From Candidatus Korarchaeum sp. (GTDB taxonomy: Archaea > Korarchaeota > Korarchaeia > Korarchaeales > Korarchaeaceae): 64,000 bases of DNA. Shown piece after piece: positions 1 to 8,228 of this stretch. The notes under the pieces are model-generated. The model was not told the origin of the DNA. It saw only the letters and a program-made list of their open reading frames with translations, and made no database searches. Location of the stretch: positions 372,001 through 436,000 of the forward strand of contig JAWAID010000001.1 in the NCBI GenBank assembly GCA_038888615.1. Reading direction: 5' to 3'. The number at the start of each line of letters is the position of its first letter. The first letter of the stretch is position 1. The translations under genes and the position numbers were made by a program.

Positions 1-154
1 AAAGTGTTCTCAGACCAATGCTTGGGTCCTATCTTTCAAACGTCCTCAGAGTTCCTAAACTTCTCGTGCGGCTTGGCGTTCGCTAGAACAGCTAATATCC
101 ATTCAAGAGCTTTTCTCAGCCAGCACTTACACATTAAATATTTTTCAGGATTCT

Positions 155-991
155 CTAGGCTCTCTCAGCGTCCATAGAGAAGTCAAGCCATCGAGCGCTA
201 TGAGTTATGTAGCCACTGCTTATAACATCCACCCCAGTCCTCGCGTACTCCACCACATTACTCGGCGTTACCCCTCCGGAGACCTCTATTATCAACTTAC
301 CCTTCAACTCGCTCGTTACCTGTTCAATATCTCTAAGTTTCATGTTATCGAGCAGTAAAGCATCTGCACCAGCTCTGTAAGCCCTTATAGCATCCTCGTA
401 TGTAGAAACCTCAACCTGAACCTTCTTCGTGAAGCTAATCTTGGACTTCACAGTCTTAATCAAGCTCTCCAAGTCCCCGTAAATCGCTATATGATTATCC
501 TTTATCAGCACAGCATCGGCGAGGTTGAAGCGGTGGGGATCACCTCCTCCCACCTCTATCGCATACTTCTCGAAAGCCCTGAGCCCAGGCGTCGTCTTTC
601 TAGTACCTGCAATTCTGATGTTCGGATCAACTGACTTGGCGAGCCTCACCATTAGGTTAGTCGCGGTAGCTACACCTGAGAGCCTCGCTATCAAGTTAAG
701 GATCAACCTCTCTACGGCTAATAGCTTATCAGCAGGACCTACTAGTGTTAGTATCAAATCCCCCCTACCGACGAGCTCCCCATCATGCTTATTGACACTG
801 ACCTCGAATCCCAAGTAGTCTAGGAAGGGCTTGATGAACCTAACGCCCGCTAACACACCCCTCCCCTCGTCCTTACAGAAGATAAGACCCCTACCCCTGA
901 TCCCGATTAGGGACCCACTGGTTAAATCCTCGGGGAATGCGTCCTCCTCCAGGAACTCCAGGAGCCTCTTGATATAGAGTTCCTCTATCAA
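155..991 (-). CDS. nadC: Nicotinate-nucleotide pyrophosphorylase (quinolinate phosphoribosyltransferase)
   Basis: Converts quinolinate and PRPP to nicotinate mononucleotide in de novo NAD synthesis. Family signatures are clear: GTRKTTPGLR, then GGGDPHRFNL and LIKDNH, and near the C-terminus DALLLDNM and EVSGGV, covering the two-domain type II phosphoribosyltransferase fold. The open frame extends seven codons upstream, but a full Shine-Dalgarno match (GGAGGTGATC) sits just before the TTG at 991. Starting there gives 278 residues beginning MIEELYIK, the usual family length. It lies 17 bases after the nadA stop and is probably co-transcribed. Function is confident; the start is inferred from the ribosome binding site. 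Confidence 0.93.
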   Translation of the reverse strand: MIEELYIKRLLEFLEEDAFPEDLTSGSLIGIRGRGLIFCKDEGRGVLAGVRFIKPFLDYLGFEVSVNKHDGELVGRGDLILTLVGPADKLLAVERLILNLIARLSGVATATNLMVRLAKSVDPNIRIAGTRKTTPGLRAFEKYAIEVGGGDPHRFNLADAVLIKDNHIAIYGDLESLIKTVKSKISFTKKVQVEVSTYEDAIRAYRAGADALLLDNMKLRDIEQVTSELKGKLIIEVSGGVTPSNVVEYARTGVDVISSGYITHSARWLDFSMDAERA

Positions 992-1008
992 GAGATCACC
1001 TCCTGACT

Positions 1009-1935
1009 TCAATCACTTAACAACTTTCTAGTCCTCTCGAAGGACTCTCTAACAGCCTCAGCGATATTCCTAGGTATCTCGATCCTGTAAACGCGGTCCC
1101 TCAGTGATCTGTAAACCTTCTCGAGAGTTATCATGGCCATGAATGGGCACCTCGCGAAGGGCTCAAGGGTGAGGGGGTAGAAGTACTTATTCGGGACCCT
1201 TAGCTTGAGGGAGTTGAGCATACCCAACTCAGTACCCACTATGAACTCCTCCGAGCTATCGCTCCTCGCGAACTCTATCATCTGGTTCGTTGAACCGACG
1301 AAGTCAGCGAGCTCCAGTACCTCGGGGGGCGCCTCGGGGTGTATTAAGAGTTTAGCTTTAGGATGCTTTCTCCTGGCTTCCTCAACGTAAGTCGGTATGT
1401 AGCTCGCGTGAACGATACACCTCCCGTTGGGTGGTACCTTGATCACCCTCTTGCCTGAGACCCTCTCAACGTAAGTTGCTAAGTTAACGTCAGGGCCGAG
1501 TATAACGGTATCGGAGGGGATCCTTCTCACCGCCTTAGCTGCGGTCGATGATGTCACTATGTAGTCGGCTAACGCCTTCGCCTCGAGATTTGAGTTTATG
1601 TAAAGAACTACAGGTACTTCAGGAAACCTCTCCTTGTACTCCAAGAGGATCTCTTTATCTAAGGAATCTGCTACTGTACAGCGAGCGTTTAGATCTGGGG
1701 ACAGCACTTCTCTCTCGTAATTCAATGCTTTAGCTTGCTCAACCATGAACCTAACCCCTGCGAACAAGATCACATCGGCTTCAGTGCTCGCGGCCTTAAG
1801 GGCGAGGTCGTAGGAGTCTCCCGTGGAATCGGAGACTAATTGTACTTCTAAATCCATGTAGTTATGTCCAAGAATTACGGCTCTCCTTTCAATCTTCAAC
1901 CTCCTTACCTCTTCGACTAACGCATTTCTCCTCAT
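1009..1935 (-). CDS. nadA: Quinolinate synthase A
   Basis: A 4Fe-4S enzyme condensing iminoaspartate with dihydroxyacetone phosphate to form quinolinate. The 308-residue length is normal. The three cluster cysteines expected in the family are visible at about C86 (ARCTVAD), C173 (GRCIVHASY) and C263 (FARCPFMAM), and the N-terminal AVILGHNYM motif is present. AGGAG lies just upstream of the ATG, and a TATA-like box ends about 25 bases upstream, so the leader is very short. First gene of a nadA-nadC unit. No nadB-type aspartate oxidase or dehydrogenase gene is in the window, so the source of iminoaspartate is not visible here. Confidence 0.95.
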   Translation of the reverse strand: MRRNALVEEVRRLKIERRAVILGHNYMDLEVQLVSDSTGDSYDLALKAASTEADVILFAGVRFMVEQAKALNYEREVLSPDLNARCTVADSLDKEILLEYKERFPEVPVVLYINSNLEAKALADYIVTSSTAAKAVRRIPSDTVILGPDVNLATYVERVSGKRVIKVPPNGRCIVHASYIPTYVEEARRKHPKAKLLIHPEAPPEVLELADFVGSTNQMIEFARSDSSEEFIVGTELGMLNSLKLRVPNKYFYPLTLEPFARCPFMAMITLEKVYRSLRDRVYRIEIPRNIAEAVRESFERTRKLLSD

Positions 1936-1958
1936 CGCTCCTTATGTTCTTAAATTCA

Positions 1959-1966
1959 CTTATATG
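1959..1966 (-). promoter_or_regulatory. TATA box of nadA-nadC
   Basis: Minus-strand CATATAAG centred about 27 bases upstream of the nadA ATG, the distance expected for an archaeal box A. Transcription would begin within a few bases of the start codon. Confidence 0.6.
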
Positions 1967-2207
1967 CATTCCCCCCGAGGGGACGTCCTTGCGAATCGGC
2001 CTCACAGTATCATCTCCGACTACGATGGGTTACCTTCGAAGGAGCAATATCGGAAGTGCGACACATCAGCTAAACAGATGACCCGTTCTCAAGAGGACTC
2101 TTGCGTGGTATTAAAGCTACTGAGATCTCCGAAGGGACCTGAAAGTATCTGGGGGGATACCACGTCCAGGGCAAAGCTTATTAGTATGGGCTACCTCAAT
2201 AGGTTAG

Positions 2208-2279
2208 GCCGGGTTGGCCGAGCGGCACAGGCAGCGGGCTGCAGACCCGTGGACGGGGGTTCGAATCCCCCACCCGGCT
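2208..2279 (+). tRNA. tRNA-Cys (GCA)
   Basis: A full cloverleaf can be drawn: acceptor GCCGGGT with ACCCGGC, anticodon stem GCGGG with CCCGT, loop CTGCAGA giving anticodon GCA, and T-arm GGGGG TTCGAAT CCCCC. Discriminator base 73 is U, the typical cysteine identity element. CCA is not encoded. A weak TATA-like TTATTAG lies about 28 bases upstream. Confidence 0.95.
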
Positions 2280-2330
2280 CTTATACATCTCGAGAGCCGA
2301 GTTGGTTTAAGTAAGCGGGTTAAGGGCACC

Positions 2331-3554
2331 TCAACTTCTCCCGGCCCTCCTCAAGAACTTCCCCCTCACGACCCCTGCCCTTCTCCTGACCTCCTCCGTC
2401 ATCTTGAAAAGGGATTCTAGGAGCTTCTCCTCAACTGGATCAGGCTCAACTCCTCTCCTGGGGGCCATTCTCCTATAAGTCCTTATCACAGAGTCAAGCT
2501 CCAGTTCCACAGGATCCCAACCCAAGCTTCTTCCGTATATAGTGAAGGGTGGCACCTCCTCAGCTACTAAACCGTGGACGTGAGAAGCGGTGCCTATTAT
2601 CGTTCCGGCGTAAGTCAGGGTGCCTATGGAGAGCTTAGCGTGATCTCCCACGTAAGCCCCCACCTTGCTCAACCCCGTGGGCTGACCTCTCACCTTGACC
2701 TCCCCATAGGTGTTCTTCAGGTTGGATGTGACCGAGCCAGCGCCTACGTTGACCCACCTACCGAAGTAACTGTGGCCTATGAAACCGAAGTGTATCTTAT
2801 TGGAGAAATCCGATAGTACGCTAGTCGAGACCTCTCCTCCAGCTCTAGTCCGCACTCCCAGGTAGCTACCAGCTATCCTGCTCCCAGAGACCACCTGAGC
2901 TCCCTCGCCTATGTAGAGAGGCCCCTTCAGATGGGAGTAAGGTTCCAGCACGACACCGCTCTCTACGATGACGGGCCCCTCCCTCACGTCTATAGTAACG
3001 GGTCCCAGGGCCTCCACACCCTCCTTAACCACTACTACGTGCTTTCCCACTACAGTTAGTCCTCCTACACAGATTTCGCTCTTCCTATAAATCTTAGCTA
3101 GGTCCCTAGTCATTAATTCAACTAAAGAGAGGGGAGATACCTCCCAGAGACTCTTGATAAGCTTGAAGTTGCAAAGCTTAACCTTGCCTAAGGCGAGACC
3201 GTTTGCAGCAGTTTTAAGGACCTCATCATCAAGACACCTCACCTTAGCAGCCACTAGCCCACTCTCGCACACTAGGGACTCACCGTAATCCAGCTTCAAG
3301 GCTTCCTCAAGGGATTCAGTCTGCATTACCCTGGAATTGAGGAGTAAGGCCGAAGATCCTATTTCAGGAGCCCTTTCCTTCGGAATCCTATCTCTAAGGA
3401 GCTCCCTCACCGCCCACTTAGTCTTCAACCCGTAGAGGGCCTCGAACCTCAGGAACTGCTTAGCCCCTCCCACGACAACCTCTTGCATCGGAACTAAGTC
3501 GGTTAAAGGGCTCAGCTCCTGAACTAAAGAGTCCTCGAACAACACCACCTGCAC
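2331..3554 (-). CDS. GlmU-like sugar-phosphate nucleotidylyl/acetyltransferase
   Basis: A 407-residue protein whose second half is a left-handed beta-helix, shown by hexapeptide-like repeats such as VIVESGVVLEPYS, LYIGEGAQVV and YVGDHAKLSIGTLTYAG. The N-terminal half is divergent and lacks an obvious classical GxGTRM nucleotidyltransferase loop. This layout resembles the alternative GlmU-like proteins annotated as UDP-GlcNAc diphosphorylase/glucosamine-1-phosphate acetyltransferase. It may make activated amino sugars for surface glycans; a UDP-GlcNAc 2-epimerase is encoded at 41952-43319. The GTG start at 3554 falls about 26 bases from a TATA box, so the mRNA is probably leaderless. The substrate is not proven. 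Confidence 0.7.
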   Translation of the reverse strand: MQVVLFEDSLVQELSPLTDLVPMQEVVVGGAKQFLRFEALYGLKTKWAVRELLRDRIPKERAPEIGSSALLLNSRVMQTESLEEALKLDYGESLVCESGLVAAKVRCLDDEVLKTAANGLALGKVKLCNFKLIKSLWEVSPLSLVELMTRDLAKIYRKSEICVGGLTVVGKHVVVVKEGVEALGPVTIDVREGPVIVESGVVLEPYSHLKGPLYIGEGAQVVSGSRIAGSYLGVRTRAGGEVSTSVLSDFSNKIHFGFIGHSYFGRWVNVGAGSVTSNLKNTYGEVKVRGQPTGLSKVGAYVGDHAKLSIGTLTYAGTIIGTASHVHGLVAEEVPPFTIYGRSLGWDPVELELDSVIRTYRRMAPRRGVEPDPVEEKLLESLFKMTEEVRRRAGVVRGKFLRRAGRS

Positions 3555-3576
3555 GTTCGAGCCGGGAGGTCATAGC

Positions 3577-3584
3577 TTTTAAAT
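3577..3584. promoter_or_regulatory. Shared TATA box, glmU-like gene and aRF1
   Basis: The near-palindromic TTTTAAAT lies between two divergent genes. Its centre is 26 bases from the minus-strand GTG at 3554 and about 35 from the plus-strand GTG at 3615, so one AT element could position transcription in both directions. Inferred from spacing only. Confidence 0.5.
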
Positions 3585-3614
3585 GATCAACTCGAGTGAG
3601 GAGGGGAAGGGAAA

Positions 3615-4847
3615 GTGTCGCTAGCATATGAGAGGTACGAGTTCAGGAAACTGATAAAGGAGCTTAAGGGGAAAGTAGGAAGAGGTACTGAGCTAATATC
3701 CCTCTACATACCTCCGGGCAGGAACGTGTACGAGGTGGTGAAGTATCTGAGGGATGAGTATGACCAAGCTGGGAACATAAAGGATAAACTGACTAGGAAG
3801 AACGTCCAAAGCGCTATAGAGAGTATAATACAAAGACTTAAGCTTTACAGGGAGATACCGAGTAACGGGCTAGTGATATTCTGCGGAGCTGTCCCTCAGG
3901 GAAAGGATAGAGGTACTGAGAAGATAGAGATATATGTGATAGAGCCCCCTGAACCGGTGAGGTCCTTCCAGTACGTCTGTGATCATGAGTTCTACCTCGA
4001 GCCGCTGGAGGAGATGGCCAGGGAGAAGAGGGTTTACGGGCTCATAGTGATGGATAGAGGAGGGGGCTTGATAGCCACGCTCAAGGGCTCTAACTACGAG
4101 ATAGTCGACTGGGTGAGCTCGGACATACCGCCTAAGCACAGTGCGGGAGGGCAGAGCCAGAGGAGGTTCGAGAGAATAAGGGAGGAGAGAGTCCATGACT
4201 TCTTTAAGAGGCTCGGCATGAGGGCAAATGAGACCTTTCTCCCAATGCTGGGCGAACTAGAGGGCATAATAATAGGGGGGCCTGGCGATGCTAGGGAGAG
4301 GTTCGAGGAAGGGAGCTACTTGGACTACAGGTTGAAGGAGAAGGTCATAGCAAATCTACCGCTATCCTACACGGAGGAACAGGGGCTCAGGGAGCTCATA
4401 ATAAAGGCTGAGGACCTCCTCAAGGAGTCGGCCCTATACAAGGAAAGGGTCCTGGTCGAGGAGGTGTTCAGTTTACTCGCTAGGAGCCCTAACAGGATAG
4501 CCTACGGGTTGAGTGAGGTCGAGAGGGCTATAGAGTCTGGTGCGGCTGAGAAGGTGCTGATTATAGAGGACCTCCCCTTCAAGAAGGTCAAACTTAAGTG
4601 CGAGGTGTGTGGTTACGAGGAGGGGAGGATCCTGAGGAGGGAAGAGAACTTAAGCTCCTGGGAATGCCCCAACTGCAGGGCTACTAGTTACAGCTCGGAG
4701 GAAGTCGATCTGATAGAGTACCTGGGCGAGATGGCTAAACAATCAGGAGCTGAGGTTTACGTGATAAGCGGAAGTAGTGAGTGGGGCACTCAGCTCAGGG
4801 CCCTAGGTGGATTGGTCGCGGTGCTTAGGTACGAGATGAGGAGTTGA
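3615..4847 (+). CDS. prf1: Peptide chain release factor aRF1
   Basis: Recognises all three stop codons and triggers peptide release. All three eRF1 domains are present in 410 residues: the decoding motif region at residues 54-57, YxCxxxF as YVCDHEF at 120-126, and the catalytic GGQ at 178-180 in HSAGGQSQRRF. The C-terminal domain has a zinc-ribbon-like pair, CEVCG and CPNCR. The usual NIKS decoding motif reads NIKD here. GTG start preceded by a purine-rich GAGGAGGGGAAGG site. Genes in the window end in TAA, TAG and TGA, so omnipotent release is expected. Family assignment is certain; any effect of NIKD is unknown. Confidence 0.97.
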   Translation: MSLAYERYEFRKLIKELKGKVGRGTELISLYIPPGRNVYEVVKYLRDEYDQAGNIKDKLTRKNVQSAIESIIQRLKLYREIPSNGLVIFCGAVPQGKDRGTEKIEIYVIEPPEPVRSFQYVCDHEFYLEPLEEMAREKRVYGLIVMDRGGGLIATLKGSNYEIVDWVSSDIPPKHSAGGQSQRRFERIREERVHDFFKRLGMRANETFLPMLGELEGIIIGGPGDARERFEEGSYLDYRLKEKVIANLPLSYTEEQGLRELIIKAEDLLKESALYKERVLVEEVFSLLARSPNRIAYGLSEVERAIESGAAEKVLIIEDLPFKKVKLKCEVCGYEEGRILRREENLSSWECPNCRATSYSSEEVDLIEYLGEMAKQSGAEVYVISGSSEWGTQLRALGGLVAVLRYEMRS

Positions 4848-4878
4848 GTTTTTTAATTCTCCTGGAGGTACATAGCGG

Positions 4879-4951
4879 GGGCCGGTGGCGCAGCTGGTAG
4901 CGCGCCGCCTTCGCAAGGCGGAGGTCGCGGGTTCGAATCCCGCCCGGTCCA
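4879..4951 (+). tRNA. tRNA-Ala (CGC)
   Basis: Acceptor GGGCCGG pairs with CCGGTCC, giving the G3-U70 wobble that identifies alanine tRNAs. Anticodon stem CCGCC/GGCGG encloses TTCGCAA, anticodon CGC. T-loop TTCGAAT, discriminator A. No intron and no encoded CCA. A TTTTTTAATT box lies about 26 bases upstream at 4848-4857. Confidence 0.96.
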
Positions 4952-5438
4952 CTCATCGTCCTTCTGGTCTTTCTAGACTATATTCAAGCCCTTACGATCA
5001 GGGAACCAAAGCCTTAGGGTTACCCGTTGACCATATCGTGGGGGCCTTTTACAAGGGCGAGGGCATGGTATAGGGGGTTAGAGTAAACTGAAGGCAGTTG
5101 AGAAGGGCCGCTTTATGGGAATACAGGCCGAAATACACTAAAGACCGATGTAGCGGCATTATGATATACTAATAAAGGGCGAAGCTTTAACCCCCATGGT
5201 CGCTTAATGGGGAGAAAGAGTATGTTTCTATAATTATGTCCTAACTTGAACTAGGGAGAACGTCATAACGGGAAACATTACGCTATATAGCTACGCAAGA
5301 TTAAGATAGCAAGAGATAATAACCAAATGAAGTTTATTTATGAATACTTTAATCGATTTACCGTTAACAAAAATTTGGCTGTAACCGACATCCGACGGAC
5401 TCGCGAGTAATTTTTTAAGTGAGTGAGCTCGAGTTAGA
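4952..5438. other. Intergenic stretch without a recognisable gene
   Basis: About 490 bases between tRNA-Ala and tRNA-Ile. I see no ORF with family resemblance, no repeats and no clear RNA structure. A TTTTTTAAG box at 5411-5419 is correctly placed for the tRNA-Ile promoter. The rest may be decayed sequence. Confidence 0.5.
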
Positions 5439-5513
5439 TGGCCCGTGGCTCAGACTGGATAGAGCGCCCGGCTGATAACCGGGAGGTCGGGGGTTCAAGT
5501 CCCCCCGGGCCCA
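5439..5513 (+). tRNA. tRNA-Ile (GAT) with an unpaired 1:72 position
   Basis: Anticodon stem CCCGG/CCGGG encloses CTGATAA, anticodon GAT. The D-stem GCTC/GAGC, T8 and the T-arm GGGGG TTCAAGT CCCCC fix the numbering. Counting back from T8, the acceptor is TGGCCCG against CGGGCCC, so six pairs form and position 1 (T5439) faces C72 (C5512). Discriminator is A. No CCA is encoded. The PIN-domain gene begins only 11 bases downstream. The 5' end could alternatively be taken as G5440 if a G is added or position 1 is edited. Confidence 0.88.
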
Positions 5514-5524
5514 TAGGTGATGGG

Positions 5525-5920
5525 ATGAGGAAGCTCCTGCTCGACTCCTCCTTCCTCCTAGGTTTGACTGAGCTCCCCATAAGTATGGAAGACCTCCTCT
5601 CACTCTATCCTAGAGCTGAACTACTCACGACAGCTTCCGTAGTCAGGGAGCTCTCTAGCATAAGAGATAAGAGAGCAAGGGTCTCCCTAGAGGTGCTGAG
5701 GAAGTACGGTGTTAGGATCTTGGAGACTTACTCAAGCAACACTACTGATGATGATATACTTAAGGCAGCTAAGGAATTAGGTTGTGCAGTTGCTACACTG
5801 GACTTGGAACTCAGGAGAAAGCTCTCGGCGGAGGGGGTAGCTGTGATATACCTAAGGGCCGGTAAGAAGCTCGTCTTGGACGAGCCATCCAAGCTCGCTG
5901 AGGAGAGCCAACCCGGGTGA
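5525..5920 (+). CDS. PIN-domain protein (putative RNA nuclease)
   Basis: 131 residues, start ATG at 5525 preceded by GGTGAT. The N-terminal LLLDSSFLLGL carries the first PIN aspartate, VVREL supplies the central acidic residue, and VATLDLELRRKL resembles the second acidic cluster, so the compact PIN nuclease fold is likely. It resembles archaeal single-domain PIN proteins of the Fcf1/Utp24 or Nob1-like group more than VapC toxins, and no antitoxin gene is adjacent. It sits between tRNA-Ile and the rpo7-spt4 pair, suggesting co-transcription with the tRNA and a role in RNA processing. The specific substrate is unknown. Confidence 0.75.
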   Translation: MRKLLLDSSFLLGLTELPISMEDLLSLYPRAELLTTASVVRELSSIRDKRARVSLEVLRKYGVRILETYSSNTTDDDILKAAKELGCAVATLDLELRRKLSAEGVAVIYLRAGKKLVLDEPSKLAEESQPG

Positions 5921-5969
5921 AAGGTTTTAAACGCTTCCCTCACGGAAGCCTGTTCGCCAGGTGATACCC

Positions 5970-6512
5970 TTGTTCTACGAGGTGGAGCTCAGTGACGTAG
6001 GTTACGTGAAGCCCGTCGACCTAGGGAAGGATGTGAGGGAAGTGCTCAGGGAACAGTTTAAAGCTAAGTACGTAGGGAGGTTCGTCAAGGAAGCGGGCCT
6101 CATATTAGATGTGCTCGAGGTCACTGACTTCGGCTATGGTACCTCGATAATAGGGAGCCCGAACATATACGTGAGGGCTAAGTTCAAGGCCCTCAGCTAT
6201 ATGCCCCTGAAGGACGAGGTCATAGAGGGAGAAATAGAGAACGTAGTTGACTACGGTATATTCGTGACAGCAGGTCCTATAAACGGATTCGTTCACATAT
6301 CTCAGCTTGGAGACGATGTGTTTGTCCACAGAGGAGGAGTGATACAGGGGAGGAAGCTAAAGGTGACTCTCAGGCCCGGAGATATTGTCAGGGCTAGGGT
6401 AACCGCTGTTAGCAAGCCGGATCCCTCAGCTCCGCTCAGGAACGAGCCCGTGATAAAGGTAGCGTTGACTATGAGGCAGCCCAAGCTCGGGAAACTGGAG
6501 GTGGTTGAGTGA
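5970..6512 (+). CDS. rpo7: DNA-directed RNA polymerase subunit Rpo7 (E')
   Basis: The stalk subunit that, with Rpo4, binds emerging RNA and helps open complex formation. The N-terminal RNP-like domain (FYEVELSDVGYVKP) is followed by an S1/OB domain from about residue 80, with GEIENVVDYGIFV and GFVHISQL. A GTG lies at 5961 in frame, but GGTGAT overlaps that codon and sits at the right distance from the TTG at 5970. Starting at TTG gives MFYEVELSDV, which matches how family members begin; 180 residues. The stop overlaps the spt4 start by four bases. A TTTTAAAC box at about 5924-5931 may drive it. Confidence 0.93.
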   Translation: MFYEVELSDVGYVKPVDLGKDVREVLREQFKAKYVGRFVKEAGLILDVLEVTDFGYGTSIIGSPNIYVRAKFKALSYMPLKDEVIEGEIENVVDYGIFVTAGPINGFVHISQLGDDVFVHRGGVIQGRKLKVTLRPGDIVRARVTAVSKPDPSAPLRNEPVIKVALTMRQPKLGKLEVVE

Positions 6513-6700
6513 GGTACAAGGCTTGTAGGAACTGCAAAGCGTTGATTGAGGATAAGGAGGAGAGGTGCCCTATGTGTGGGTCAGAGGACTTCACTTACAA
6601 CTGGGAGGGGATCGTTGCTATAGTGGATCCCTTCAAGTCACAGATAGCTAAGGCTTTAGGCTATGAGAAGGCGGGGATATATGCTCTCAAGGTATACTGA
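6509..6700 (+). CDS. spt4: Transcription elongation factor Spt4 (RNA polymerase subunit E'')
   Basis: 63 residues with a zinc ribbon: CRNCK near residue 6 and CPMCG near residue 20, followed by the conserved WEGIVAIVDP. It partners Spt5 on the polymerase clamp for processivity. The GTG start overlaps the rpo7 stop (GTGA), so translation is probably coupled, the classical archaeal rpo7-spt4 arrangement. Confidence 0.94.
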   Translation: MRYKACRNCKALIEDKEERCPMCGSEDFTYNWEGIVAIVDPFKSQIAKALGYEKAGIYALKVY

Positions 6701-6746
6701 TAGCTAAGCTTAAAAAGTCCTCTAGGTCGGGTCAGGAGGTGTAGGA

Positions 6747-7040
6747 ATGGAGCTGGAGCTAGTGAAGAAGAGGGAGAACCCACTACTCAAGAGGGACGAG
6801 CTAGTGCTCAGGGTGAGGTTCAGGGGAGGTACTCCATCTAGAAAGGAGATAAGGGAGCTGATAGCGAGACAATTAGGCAAGTCTCCCGCTAACATATTTA
6901 TAAGGAGGATATCCACAGAGTACGGGAAGGAGGAAGCTATAGTTTTAGCTATGGTTTACCATAGCAGGGCTATGGCTTTAATGATAGAGCCTAAGCACTT
7001 GGTGAGGAGAAACGAGGGGACCGAGGGGGTGGCCTCTTGA
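6747..7040 (+). CDS. rps24e: 30S ribosomal protein S24e
   Basis: 97 residues with the S24e core: [12 protein letters not shown] near the N-terminus, [15 protein letters not shown], and the [13 protein letters not shown] stretch. GGAGGTG lies eight bases before the ATG. A CTTAAAAAG box around 6709-6717 is placed to start transcription just upstream. The stop codon overlaps the TTG start of rps27ae. Confidence 0.95.
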   Translation: MELELVKKRENPLLKRDELVLRVRFRGGTPSRKEIRELIARQLGKSPANIFIRRISTEYGKEEAIVLAMVYHSRAMALMIEPKHLVRRNEGTEGVAS

Positions 7041-7201
7041 AACACAGATCGGTTCAGGCTTGGAAGTACTATTCAGTCGAGGGGGATAAGCTGGTGAGAA
7101 AGAGGAAGCAGTGCCCCAGGTGCGGCTGCTTCATGGCCGATCACAAGAACAGGTACTCCTGCGGGGGATGCGGTTACACAGAGTTTAAGGGAAAGAAGTA
7201 A
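7037..7201 (+). CDS. rps27ae: 30S ribosomal protein S27ae
   Basis: 54 residues starting at TTG 7037, overlapping the rps24e stop (TTGA). The sequence has the S27ae zinc ribbon: CPRCG with CGCF spacing, then the [13 protein letters not shown] stretch, i.e. Cys pairs about 18 residues apart, and a [12 protein letters not shown]-terminus. The S24e-S27ae pair is a conserved archaeal couple. The unusual start and short length make it easy to miss. Confidence 0.93.
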   Translation: MKHRSVQAWKYYSVEGDKLVRKRKQCPRCGCFMADHKNRYSCGGCGYTEFKGKK

Positions 7202-7235
7202 CCAAAGTTTTTATCAGACCTCCTCCTTTTAGCTT

Positions 7236-7439
7236 ATGCCCGTGGTCTTCGTTCACGTCTGGAGGGGGTTCTCGAACGAAGCTAAGAAGAGGGTGATAGA
7301 GGGAATAACGAAAGTTTTCGTGGAACTCGGAATACCTACCGAAGCCGTTGAGGTCTTGATAAACGAGGTCCCAATGGAGAACTGGGGGATAGCTGGTCAG
7401 CAGGCTAGTGAGAGATTCAAGGAGGTCAAGGTGCCCTAA
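7236..7439 (+). CDS. 4-oxalocrotonate tautomerase-family enzyme
   Basis: 67 residues, the standard size of a 4-OT subunit. Pro-2 (MPVVFVHVW), which acts as the catalytic base after removal of Met, is present, as is the VEVLINEVPMENWGIAGQQAS segment, equivalent to the family's strand with WGIGG. Homologues form hexamers and tautomerise keto-enol acids. The physiological substrate in archaea is unclear, and no aromatic-degradation genes are near. A TTTTTAT box about 24 bases upstream suggests a leaderless message. Confidence 0.85.
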   Translation: MPVVFVHVWRGFSNEAKKRVIEGITKVFVELGIPTEAVEVLINEVPMENWGIAGQQASERFKEVKVP

Positions 7440-7642
7440 GGGACTTCTTCCCCTCCTACTGCTAGTGAGAGCTCTGACTATGTACCTCACAGATTTACAT
7501 AGTCCTCAGAACCTTAGGGCATCATATGGTTTTTCAGGGCATTGATCTCTCATCCGGAGTGCCCTTCCACCTTTCTTACTATCTAATCATCGATTTTATA
7601 GCAACTAGCAACGGTAACTTCGCAATCGCTCCACTAGTGGAG

Positions 7643-7717
7643 CGGGCCCGCCGGGACTCGAACCCGGGACCTCCGGCTCCGGAGGCCGGCGCTCTCACCT
7701 TGCTGAGCTACGGGCCC
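7643..7717 (-). tRNA. tRNA-Arg (CCG)
   Basis: On the minus strand the acceptor GGGCCCG pairs with CGGGCCC. The anticodon stem CCGGC/GCCGG encloses CTCCGGA, anticodon CCG, reading CGG codons. T-loop TTCGAGT, discriminator G. No intron or encoded CCA. An AT-rich element (ATTAATTATTATG, minus strand) at 7738-7750 is the likely promoter. Confidence 0.94.
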
Positions 7718-8228
7718 TCATAGGAGTATACCTCCAAACATAATAATTAATGTTGGGTGACGGAGTAGCTCATCTAGTTGCGCACACATCCTCCTATCGA
7801 AGCGCTGCCTGAAAAGATCCTCAGGGGAGTGGAGTTAGAAATTATATAGCTCCATCGCATTAAAGCTCATCTACTTATACAATAATGGCGGTTTTAAACA
7901 TAAATTATTTAAGATAAACACGAAAATTTAGAATAAAAATTCCTCGAACATGAATGTGTGAAAATATCCAGGAAGACTTTGATCGTAGCTTCAGTAGAAG
8001 TCTCTTCATCCTGAAGCACGAGGAGTCAATCAGAGGATGGAGCGACTCCCCCCTGATTGAGGACGGGAACCTTTCTTGAAGAGGCTTTGTAACTCAGAAC
8101 TCTACTTAATTGGCAGGGGATCTTAGGTCGCTGGTAATGCTCAACTACCTAAACGGGAGACTCCAGGCTTGAGAATTTAAATGTAACTTAGCTACGTTAA
8201 TCGCGATTAACAATGGGAGAATCGTGAA
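7718..8228. other. Intergenic region upstream of a decayed methyltransferase
   Basis: About 510 bases with the tRNA-Arg promoter at its left end. The remainder is moderately AT-rich with no ORF I can relate to a family, no clear repeat and no structured RNA that I can support. Confidence 0.45.

Noticed and set aside
36-134. 32-residue frame on the minus strand after nadC (MCKCWLRKALEW...)
   Set aside because: No ribosome site, no known family, and it may be chance; too weak to list as a gene.
1964-2207. Open frame upstream of tRNA-Cys on the plus strand
   Set aside because: It runs on through the tRNA and resembles no family; probably non-coding.
5525-5920. VapC toxin
   Set aside because: No antitoxin gene on either side; flanked by a tRNA and RNA polymerase genes.
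7526-7723. Plus-strand frame across tRNA-Arg
   Set aside because: It is the complement of the tRNA gene.
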